Assembly: GCA_003650445.1 (NCBI GenBank)
Contig: QMQE01000008.1
Location: 1 to 27,515, forward strand
Reading direction: 5' to 3'
DNA length: 27,515 nucleotides
Origin: Acidobacteriota bacterium
Lineage (GTDB): Bacteria > Acidobacteriota > Holophagae > Thermotomaculales > Thermotomaculaceae
A model generated the notes under the pieces. That model saw only the letters and a list, made by a program, of their open reading frames with translations. It searched no databases and was not told the DNA's origin. Numbering within the stretch: position 1 is the first letter of the stretch; the number at the start of each line of letters is the position of its first letter. Positions 6,396 through 15,901 of the stretch are shown piece after piece. A program made the position numbers and the translations under genes.

Positions 6396-9300
6396 ATAAT
6401 TCGAACTCTTTTCTCAACTGGATGATACGCTGGCGTGTGAGCCCCAGGATCCGGCCGGTCTTCGAGTTGTTGTAATTGTTTTCCTCCAGCACTTTTTTCA
6501 GGTATTGCTTCTGGAATGCCCGGGTTGCCTGCTTCAATTTACCAGCATACCTAACCTGTCCGGACTTTTCCATTACAGGCAGATGTTCCGGCCGGATTTC
6601 AGAATCTCCGCTACCATTAACGATGCCCATCATCAGAATGTTCTGAAGTTCACGTATATTGCCCCTGTACGTGTATCCGGACAAAAGATCCCTTGCCTCC
6701 GAGCTTAGCTTCTTTCCAACGCCGTCATCCATCTGGCCAAGAAGGTAATCCGCAAGCTCCGGGATATCTTCCAGTCTTTCTCTGAGAGATGGGGTAAACA
6801 GGCGAAAACCGGCGATCCGATAAAAGAGGTCTTCCCTGAAACGCTTTTCCTTCACCGCCTGTTCCAGATCCCGGTTGGTCGCAAATACAAACCTGGCCTC
6901 TACCTTACGTGGAGTGGAATCACCAAGACGGTAATACTCCCGTTCCTGGAGTACTCTCAGAAGTTTGGCCTGAGTTCCCATCGGCATTTCCCCGATTTCG
7001 TCCAGAAATAAGGTACCGTCCCTTGCGGATTCCAGTAAGCCTGCCCGACTGACCTGAGCGCCTGTGAACGCCCCCCGTACATACCCGAACAACTCACTCT
7101 CTATCAAATTATCCGGTAAAGCCGCGCAGTTAATTGCGAGGAAAGGCTTGTCTTTCCGGCTGGAACAGAAATGGACTGCTCGGGCAGTGAGCTCTTTTCC
7201 GGTACCGCTTTCCCCGGTTACCAGAACAGGAAACATAAAGTCAGCGGCCTTTGATATTTCATCTTTCAGCTTTCGGATTGGTTCTGAATGGCCAACAATC
7301 AATGACAGATAGGGACATTGTGTATCTGTATCTGTATCTGTCCGGACGGCAGTGGAAAGGCGGGGAAAGCCTGAAGCGGCAAATCCCACCACAAATTTAA
7401 GAAAAGGCATCAATTCCTCTTCCGGTTCAGGCTTCACATCCAGGAACAACCGGCCTTCTGAATCTCCAATGGTGAAGACATTTTCCTTTGCAGGAAATCC
7501 CGGCCTTCGAAGTTCAAAGTCCGTAAACCCGGCCCACTCCCCAAGGCGTCGAAACGCCTGGTGGAAACTGGCCTGTTCGTTTTTCCTTGCATGGCCCATC
7601 ACCCGGGAAAGCAGGGAAAAGATTTCCGGGTCCAGAAAACTCCGTTTTCGGGCCAGAAAATGATGGCGAAACCGGCCCGCAAGGACTCCATTGAACTCAC
7701 GAACCCTCTTGTAGTCATTTTTCAGCTCTTCCTCGTCCACTACTCCCACAAGGCGCGGATACCTGCTAAGAAGCAGAGAGCGAAGGGTAAAGGTAAACTG
7801 CTCGGAATTGGCATGACCTGCATCCTCGTACAGATCCGCAACTTCAGCCAATGAACGGGAAGTAATCAGGGCGTCCAGCACCCGCACATACCGGACATCG
7901 TCCAAAGACAGGCTCCCGGGATCAAGCATTGAAAGTGCCGTCTTTGCCGCCTCAAGGTCCCCGACTTTTCGATTATATTCTACAGTCAGCAGATTAATCT
8001 GAGTGTCCCAAAAAGGCTGCCCCTTAGCCCTTTCTGTCAAACTGGCTAATGAACCGGCCGCTGAATCAAGCTTTCCCAGTTCTAAATACACCGTCACCAG
8101 CATGTAGTGAATGCCGGTGATTTCCTCTTCAAACCCACCCTTTTGAGCCAGGTCCAGAGCCTCTTCCAGCAAAACAGCCGCTTCCTCAAAACGGTATGCC
8201 ATAGCAGCTACTTTACCCAGCGCCTTCAGGTTGAATACAACATAGCGGGTGTGGCCACTTGCCCGATTCCGTTTCAAGTCCTTCTGGAACACATCTGCCG
8301 CCGCATCGAGACGACAGAGATTCATGTCCACCATGGCCATGTTGTATGCCACTTTTTCAAACTGCCAGGCATTTTCGAGTGAAACAAAAAGTTCCATCGC
8401 CTGGTAATAGCAGACTTCTGCATCCCGGAATTTCGGTATCCTGAACAGAGCGTTCCCCAGTCGTTTCAACACAAAAGCCTTACGGTAAAGCTGTCGGTTT
8501 TCCTGTGCCAGCTCAATTCCCCGGCGAAGCAGCAATTCCCCCTCAGAGGAATCACTTCGAAAAGTCAGCTCCCCCCGGAACTCATAAAAAAGCGCGTCTT
8601 TCCCCTGATTCTTTTCATATTCAGAAAGTTGATCTCTTAAGTCATCCAGCTTCCCCTGCATCAAAAGAACCTGAAAGAGATGCTCAGAATCCAGTTTTTC
8701 CATGCTGAATTCTTTTCCCCGCTGGGCCATTAGAAAATGGTAGCACGAAGGCTCAAATCCCTGCTCCCGGCAAAAAGATACCATTTCGTCCAAATTACCA
8801 ATTTCAAAAAGCGCGTTGGCATAGAGAACGGCAAAGGGCCGTTCTTTCTTCAATGGCTCAAGCCAGTGTACAGCTCTTTTGAACTGGCCGGTAGCATAAC
8901 AAACCAGCGCACAGGCTTCCGCAAATTGCCCCTCATCATGTTCTGCCACAGACTGCACCATAAGAAAAAGTCCGGGATCATCTTTCAGCCTGGACAGAAT
9001 CCTGAACACCGCATCACTGTCTCCTTTTTTCAGTGCCCCGGTGATTTCAGCCGATAATTGCTCCAATTCCACCATGCCGGACGTAAAGGGGGTACAGAAG
9101 GGGGCAACGAGGCTTTTCAATTCCAGCATTTTATGAGGCGTCCCGGATGTCAATGCCTCTGCTTCCGAGGGATCCAGCCCCAGGGATTCGAGGGAAAATT
9201 CAGCCCGTGTTTTTTCATCCTTTTCCATCCATTGCAAGGCAAGGGGAAGTATTCCCAGTGTCTTTGCCTTTGCCTCTTCAAGAAAAACACCCGTATCGAA

Positions 9301-10250
9301 CCGGGACAAAACACCGGATTTCACAATCAGTTCGCCAGCTTTCATCCCGGGATTCCAGACCACCGCTTTATGGGATTCCAGGCTCCGGTTCCACCGGGCT
9401 GAAAATGGCTTATCTGCAAGTATCAGAAACCGGATGGGCACTTGCTCTGCCAGCCAGTCAAACAGGTCAAGGGAATAGCTGTCCAGGCTGTCCTCCCGAA
9501 CCACTGTGTAAAATACCTCCGGGATCAGTCCGGCAGATTTTTTCAGCACAGTCCGGATTCGGTCCTTCAGCGGCTTCGGAGCCGGGAGCCGCTCCACACC
9601 ATGTTTTGGAAGATTCAGAAAATAAAACATCTCGGTAAAACGATCATAGGCGCCAAATGGAAGCGGCTTCAATTCAGGCATTTCAACCCACCGGCCAGTG
9701 TGCGCCTCCACAACGGGCATTATCGTGTTGCAAAAGGGCAACAGTACAAGAGGTGCCGATTCCGGTAAACTACACCGATATCGGAAGGAAAGCAGCCTGG
9801 AATCCATAGCATTGTCCTGCCAGTAATCAATGATTCGCCATTTAAAATGGACCAGTGTCATTTCCGGATCATTGAGCACCTCCAGGGCATCGGTAAATTC
9901 TCTGGGATAATTTACAATCACCTGCCCCAGCGTCTTCCCCTCCGGAAGCACTTCCTTTCGGAGAAAAATTTGTAAAAACAACCGGTAAACACGGCGAAGA
10001 AATTCTGCTTCATCAAATTCTTCCTGTGTTGAAAGACCGGAGGGAAGGAAGAGAAATCTATCTTTTGTAACATGGATATTGTTCAAGGCCAGTGACTCCG
10101 GCATCATCCCCTTTTGCTTGAAGAAAAACCCCGCATTGATCAATTGGGCCGCATAGTGAACCGCTGTTCTAAATGGTAGCTTCCGGCCGGTTTCAGCCAG
10201 GGGGCGGCCTGGCTGCAGGCGATTTCCGGAAAAGAAAAGAAAATCTGTCG

Positions 10251-10254
<4 letters not shown>
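6394..10254 (-). CDS. Giant sigma-54 activator with TPR-like sensor region
   Basis: 1286 aa, about three times a normal enhancer-binding protein. The AAA+ domain begins about residue 984 and is complete: Walker A GESGTGKE (1014-1021), GAFTGA sigma-54 contact loop (1061-1066), Walker B with DE at 1085-1086, FREDLFYR, and SLRERLEDIPELA. A Fis-type HTH occupies the last ~36 residues (NNSKTGRILGLTRQRI). Residues about 430-800 are helical A/L-rich hairpins resembling TPRs. Residues 1-110 faintly resemble a degenerate Ser/Thr kinase C-lobe (ALNNIHVTKDRFLFLPSG), and 230-420 a STAND-like ATPase without a P-loop; both are inference. There is no receiver domain. Its ATG overlaps the glnN stop (ATGA), so it is made together with glutamine synthetase. 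Targets are unknown. Confidence 0.92.
7321..7340 (-). repeat. 6-bp coding microsatellite in the activator linker
   Basis: Three tandem TGTATC units on the plus strand encode a DTDTDT run about ten residues upstream of the AAA+ domain. Gain or loss of units would keep the frame and change linker length. Confidence 0.7.
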
Positions 10255-12316
<2,062 letters not shown>

Positions 12317-12320
<4 letters not shown>

Positions 12321-12439
12321 TTCACGCTCTCTGCCGCAGCAATCCGTGTTTTGCGGGGAATCGGGTCCGCCTTCCTGCCACATGCTGTTGCCACAAGCAA
12401 AAATACCAATACCAGTAACAAAACTCCCACTGCTTTCAC
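12317..12439 (-). CDS. Short lipoprotein (LptM-like length and motif)
   Basis: 40 aa from GTG 12439, with a strong AGGAGG (12450-12445) five bases upstream. Residues 2-19 are a hydrophobic signal (VGVLLLVLVFLLVATA), and C20 follows a lipobox-like ATA-C. After the Cys comes GRKADPIPRK, which recalls the CGxKGPLYxP tail of LptM/YifL-type small lipoproteins. Its TGA (12319-12317) overlaps the glnN ATG as ATGA, which would explain why glnN lacks a good RBS. LptM helps mature the LptD/LptE outer-membrane translocon in E. coli; assigning that role here is speculative. The gene is too short for ordinary gene finders. Confidence 0.7.
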
Positions 12440-12550
12440 CACACCCTCCTGAATTTTGAATCTTCCTCTGCATTCTACCCCAAAAAGGAGCTTTAGTGCG
12501 GAAAAATTGATGATTTCTACTCCTCATTTTGAAGTCCCTGAATAAAATGC

Positions 12551-12578
12551 TTGACAGGAAACAACAGGGTGCTATATT
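12551..12578 (+). promoter_or_regulatory. Sigma-70 promoter of the blaI-like operon
   Basis: TTGACA (12551-12556), 16 bp, TATATT (12573-12578). Transcription would start near 12585, inside the paired palindromes described next. Confidence 0.75.
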
Positions 12579-12604
12579 TTTAGCATAGTGCTAAACAATT
12601 AGCA
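12570..12604. promoter_or_regulatory. Two 16-bp palindromes, probable BlaI-type operator
   Basis: TGCTATATTTTTAGCA (12570-12585) and TGCTAAACAATTAGCA (12589-12604) share the half-sites TGCTA-N6-TAGCA and are spaced 19 bp centre to centre. They cover the -10 box and start point of the promoter at 12551, the expected place for autorepression by the BlaI-like protein encoded next. BlaI/MecI dimers bind such paired dyads. The pair also sits in the gap before the divergent glnN operon, so an effect on that side is possible. Confidence 0.75.
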
Positions 12605-12650
12605 TCCGCTTGCGTAAAATAGAGAGTACGGAAGTTTAGAGGGAGGCATA

Positions 12651-13034
12651 ATGACAACATTGAATCGGTTAAGTCGGCGGGAAAGACAGATTATGGATGT
12701 TATCTACGAGATGGGCTCAGCAACCGTGCAGGAAGTTCTGGATCGACTGGATGATCCCCCCAGCTATTCGGCGGTTCGGGCCATGATGCGAATTCTGGAA
12801 GAAAAGGGCACATTGGAGCATCGCCAGGACGGGCCCCGCTATATTTACCTGCCTACAACGCCGAGAGAGGAAGCGCGGCGATCCGCGCTCAATCACCTGG
12901 TATCCACATTTTTTAACGGCTCCATGGCAGATACGGTGGCAACCCTGCTGGACATCCGGGATGGGGAATTGTCAGACGAAGAGTTCCAACGCCTCCAGCA
13001 TTTGATTGATAAGGCGAAAAAGGAAGGCCGCTGA
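12651..13034 (+). CDS. BlaI/MecI/CopY family transcriptional repressor
   Basis: 127 aa. The N-terminal winged helix runs from LSRRERQIMDVIYEMGSATVQEVLDRL through SYSAVRAMMRILEEKGTLEHRQDGPRYIY, the family signature; residues 75-125 form the dimerisation region. In the classic system the repressor is cleaved after a BlaR1/MecR1 membrane peptidase senses a ligand. That partner is encoded immediately downstream, starting one base after this stop codon. RBS GGGAGG precedes ATG 12651. No beta-lactamase lies in the window, so the regulon is probably not antibiotic resistance; many such pairs outside Firmicutes have unknown targets. Confidence 0.92.
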   Translation: MTTLNRLSRRERQIMDVIYEMGSATVQEVLDRLDDPPSYSAVRAMMRILEEKGTLEHRQDGPRYIYLPTTPREEARRSALNHLVSTFFNGSMADTVATLLDIRDGELSDEEFQRLQHLIDKAKKEGR

Positions 13035-13035
13035 C

Positions 13036-15498
13036 ATGAGTTACTGGGCAAATATTCTCGTTCAGTCTACATGGGTTATTTTTCTGCTGAAAGCAACACT
13101 GGTGATCGCGGCCGGGGGCCTTCTGACAGCAATGCTGGCAAATCGGGCGGCGGCCCGTTACCGGATATGGTCCGGCGTTTTTGCTGCATTGGCAATACTT
13201 CCGATTGCACATTTCGGGTTTACAGGGTGGCAGCTACCTATTGCCATGAAGTCGGATCAAACCAGAGCTATTAACCGGATACACACGGCCTCCTCTATGG
13301 TTCAAGAGGAAATAACTGCCTTCGGCGTCGGCGGCATTCTCGCCAGTACGGCAGGAAGAACCGGATATGGCAAGAACACCAAACACTCCCCCGCAGAAAC
13401 CAGCGAAACCGGGGTTCTAACGGAAAAGGCTCCATCTTCAGCTTTGCTATTCTCAACATCAAGTCTCTTCTGGGCCATCTGGTTGTTCGGGGCACTCTTT
13501 CTTTTCCTGAGGCTGGTTCTGGGCAGGATTCAGGCCCATCGGCTGTTTTATCATTCTCTGCCGCTGAACGATGACAGTTGGTCGTTTGTGGTCCGTTTTG
13601 TGCGCCGAAGGTTGGGAATGCGCCAACATACCGTCGTGGCAACTCACCCCCATGTACCAATCCCATTGACCTACGGAACCGCGCGGCCGGTGGTAATGCT
13701 GCCGCCATCGGCAGACGAATGGTCCATGGAACGAAGGTGCATCGTTTTGCTTCATGAGTTTGCCCACATCCGGCGCCGGGACGATCTGACCCGTTTGGCA
13801 GCCCGGGCTGTCACTATTATGTATTGGTTTCACCCATTGTCCTGGCTGGCGTTCAGAAAATTCAAGATGGAACAAGAGAAATCCTGTGATGAGCGGGTCA
13901 TTCGATCCGGAATTCGACCCTCTGATTACGCGTCCCATCTGGTAGAACTGGCAAGGGGCGTAGCTTCACGAGGTGCTTTCAAACCGATGGCAATGGCAGG
14001 TGCCGCCACCCTCGGCATGGCACGCAAGCCGAAACTTGAGGGACGGCTGTCAGAGATTCTCAATAATTCCCCACACAAGGAGACAGGTATGAAATTCAAA
14101 ATCGCAGGTATGTTTTTTATGGCCGCGTGCGGAATACTACTGATGGTTCAACCAGTTGCGAAGGCAATGGATATGCCGCCCGACCCTGTGGCAGCCGTCC
14201 CCGCAGCTCCGGCTCCCCCAGCGAAAGTGAAGGCGCAGAAAAAGCCGGCAACCCCCGCAAAAGCACCAAAAGAACCGAAAGCTCCTGAGGGCAAAAAGGA
14301 AATTTGCAAAAAAACCGTGGTCACGGTTACAGACAATGGCAAGGGCAAAGTCATTATCATCAAGGACGGCAACAAGGTTAAGAAAATTCACGTCAAAGCA
14401 ACAGATGGAGACAAAGACAATAAGGTAAATTGCAAGAAAATCATGGGCGTCTCTTTGGTTCCTGGAGAAAGCCCTGTCTACCTCGTTAAAGACGGTGACA
14501 AGTTGAAAGACATTCGCGTTAAAGTAAATGACGGCGAAGAAGATGACGATACTGTCATCCTCCTTGGAGACGATGGGGATAAGGGGCACAACGTTTTTGT
14601 TATGAAAGAGTTCAAGAAAGAGTACAAGACACAGATGAAAGCCGCCATGGTAGAATTGAAGCAGGCCATGGAGATGCTTGCACAAAAGAAGAAGGATCTG
14701 GCGAAACTCAACAGGGAGATGGCGAAGAGCATGGGGTCCATGAAAGTGAACAGTGCAGCGGCAAAGGCTCAGCTGAAAAAGGCCATGGAAAAGCTTGACG
14801 TAAAACTCAAAGCCCAGATGGAAAAGAACGAAGCGACCATGAAAAAACTGGAAGAAGCAAACAGAAAACTGGCCGAAGAAATGCGGGGCCGTGATTTCAA
14901 ATGGGTGGAAAGAGAGAATGAAGCCCATGCCCGCCACATGGAGAAACTGGAGAATCTTGAAGCAAAGAAAGCCCGGCGAATCAAGGTAATCGTAAAATCG
15001 AAGGAAGCCGCTGAGAAAGATCGGGAATTGAAACTGAAGAAGATTGAAGAAGAACTGGCGAAGAAACACGTCGGGAAAACAATGCAGTGGGTAGTTCAGG
15101 TGGATGAAGATGATGCAGAAGGGGATCACAACCTTAAGGTGCTTCCTGGCCACGGAGACCACTTGTTCATCAAAACAACCGGCAACGATAAAATGAAAAT
15201 CAAACTGAAAATTAAGTTGGAAAGTCTGGAGAAAAAAGACAAAAAGAAAATTGACAAGGCATTGAAGAAGTTTGAGAAAGACTTACCGAAGGGCGTTAAC
15301 CTGAACAGCAACCGGGATGACAATGTCATTTCGCTGGATCTCAATGTCCAAGAAGGTACAAATCTATCTAATGCGGACCAGAACAAACTGGACAACGCTG
15401 TTGAAACACTCAAGAATCAGATTCGGGATATCAAGGGGAATAAGAACGTTGATGTCCATGAAATCCACATTGAAAAGAAGAAAATCAGGCATCAATAG
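13036..15498 (+). CDS. M56 (BlaR1/MecR1-like) membrane metallopeptidase with coiled-coil tail
   Basis: 820 aa from ATG 13036, one base after the blaI-like stop; the longer frame from 13006 overlaps that gene. Membrane helices lie near residues 14-35, 44-64 and 138-163, and a fourth at about 354-375. The zinc site is H240-E241-FA-H244 (LLHEFAHIRRRDD), with a probable third ligand E281 in EQEKSCDE. The periplasmic penicillin-binding domain of true BlaR1 is replaced by a Pro/Ala-rich linker (382-420), two similar KDGxK(V/L)K(K/D)I(H/R)VK segments, and a long Lys/Glu/Met coiled coil (about 530-700). Likely role: membrane sensor whose cytoplasm-facing protease inactivates the upstream repressor. 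The ligand is unknown, and the tail is unlike any sensor domain I recognise. Confidence 0.9.
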   Translation: MSYWANILVQSTWVIFLLKATLVIAAGGLLTAMLANRAAARYRIWSGVFAALAILPIAHFGFTGWQLPIAMKSDQTRAINRIHTASSMVQEEITAFGVGGILASTAGRTGYGKNTKHSPAETSETGVLTEKAPSSALLFSTSSLFWAIWLFGALFLFLRLVLGRIQAHRLFYHSLPLNDDSWSFVVRFVRRRLGMRQHTVVATHPHVPIPLTYGTARPVVMLPPSADEWSMERRCIVLLHEFAHIRRRDDLTRLAARAVTIMYWFHPLSWLAFRKFKMEQEKSCDERVIRSGIRPSDYASHLVELARGVASRGAFKPMAMAGAATLGMARKPKLEGRLSEILNNSPHKETGMKFKIAGMFFMAACGILLMVQPVAKAMDMPPDPVAAVPAAPAPPAKVKAQKKPATPAKAPKEPKAPEGKKEICKKTVVTVTDNGKGKVIIIKDGNKVKKIHVKATDGDKDNKVNCKKIMGVSLVPGESPVYLVKDGDKLKDIRVKVNDGEEDDDTVILLGDDGDKGHNVFVMKEFKKEYKTQMKAAMVELKQAMEMLAQKKKDLAKLNREMAKSMGSMKVNSAAAKAQLKKAMEKLDVKLKAQMEKNEATMKKLEEANRKLAEEMRGRDFKWVERENEAHARHMEKLENLEAKKARRIKVIVKSKEAAEKDRELKLKKIEEELAKKHVGKTMQWVVQVDEDDAEGDHNLKVLPGHGDHLFIKTTGNDKMKIKLKIKLESLEKKDKKKIDKALKKFEKDLPKGVNLNSNRDDNVISLDLNVQEGTNLSNADQNKLDNAVETLKNQIRDIKGNKNVDVHEIHIEKKKIRHQ
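14077..14091 (+). promoter_or_regulatory. Possible internal translation start in the M56 gene
   Basis: AAGGAG (14077-14082), six bases, then ATG 14089 in frame with the M56 gene. Translation from here gives MKFKIAGMFFMAACGILLMV...AKA, which would also serve as a signal peptide. A 469-residue secreted coiled-coil product could thus be made separately from the peptidase. Confidence 0.4.
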
Positions 15499-15553
15499 CA
15501 AAGGACTCAACACAATTAGGCAATTCAAATTACAGTACGGCTTTTCTCCTTCT

Positions 15554-15577
15554 ACCCGCCGAAAGGCGGGTTTTTTT
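15554..15577 (+). terminator. Rho-independent terminator of the blaI-M56 operon
   Basis: ACCCGCC (15554-15560), GAAA tetraloop, GGCGGGT (15565-15571), then a run of T to 15577. A perfect stem with a stable GNRA loop. Confidence 0.93.
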
Positions 15578-15601
15578 GTGCCTGCAGCTTACCTACCGGA
15601 C

Positions 15602-15636
15602 TGACAATTATTGTCTCTGAGTGACAATTTTTGTCA
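15602..15636. promoter_or_regulatory. Paired palindromes, candidate sigma-54 enhancer sites
   Basis: GACAATTATTGTC (15603-15615) and TGACAATTTTTGTCA (15622-15636) share TGACAA-N3-TTGTC and lie 20 bp apart centre to centre, i.e. on the same DNA face. They are 105-125 bp upstream of the -24 element at 15733, the usual distance for an enhancer-binding protein. The cognate activator is unknown. Confidence 0.7.
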
Positions 15637-15732
15637 GTAATCGTTCCTGAAAACTATTTATTTCCTCCTTATTTTGTGTTAAAATTATCATAACGTCTTC
15701 ATTTGGATTACGTTGTACTGGTTTTAAGTTTG

Positions 15733-15748
15733 TGGCACATTTATTGCA
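15733..15748 (+). promoter_or_regulatory. Sigma-54 (-24/-12) promoter
   Basis: TGGCACATTTATTGCA fits the consensus TGGCACG-N4-TTGCW at all but one position, with the required GG-to-GC spacing. Transcription would start near 15759, giving a leader of about 140 bases before ATG 15898. Together with the paired palindromes upstream this makes a complete sigma-54 control region. Confidence 0.85.
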
Positions 15749-15787
15749 TAGCTTAACCGGTAGCAAAGCGGGAGGGAATTCGCTTAC

Positions 15788-15901
15788 ATGGCAGATGGAC
15801 AGTGGAATGTATTTTGCGAAAACAATAATGTTATTTTATTCTGGCAACAAGCAAGCAAATATTTCTATAAATTCGATATAAAACCAGGAGGTCTTGTATG
15901 A
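15788..15901 (+). CDS. Possible 37-aa leader peptide
   Basis: ATG 15788 opens a frame ending at TGA 15899-15901, which overlaps the giant gene's ATG 15898 as ATGA. GGAGGG (15771-15776) lies 11 bases upstream, a rather long spacing. The product (MADGQWNVFCENNNVILFWQ...) is rich in aromatic and Asn residues and resembles nothing I know. It could couple translation to the giant gene, but an open frame this short may also be chance, and the giant gene has its own AGGAGG. Confidence 0.3.
   Translation: MADGQWNVFCENNNVILFWQQASKYFYKFDIKPGGLV

Larger units (their letters stand above)
15578..15897 (+). other. Regulatory intergenic region before the giant gene
   Basis: About 320 bases between the terminator and the giant gene's start. 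It is more A/T-rich than the neighbouring genes and holds the paired palindromes (15602-15636), the sigma-54 promoter (15733-15748) and a possible 37-codon leader ORF (15788-15901). I see no RNA gene in it. Confidence 0.7.

Noticed and set aside
12321..12527. N-terminal extension of glutamine synthetase (69 extra residues).
   Set aside because: It covers the small lipoprotein gene in another frame, has no RBS at its start, and the GSIII-like N-terminus begins at MKISELFG.
12451..12540. A promoter for the minus-strand glnN operon, with TAGAAT at 12477-12472 as -10.
   Set aside because: No acceptable -35 at 16-18 bp, and no -24/-12 pair with correct spacing; left uncalled although a promoter must exist nearby.
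14137..15162. A 341-aa minus-strand frame rich in Phe, Leu and His.
   Set aside because: It is the antisense of the Lys/Glu-rich coiled-coil tail of the M56 gene (AAG/GAA codons read backwards).
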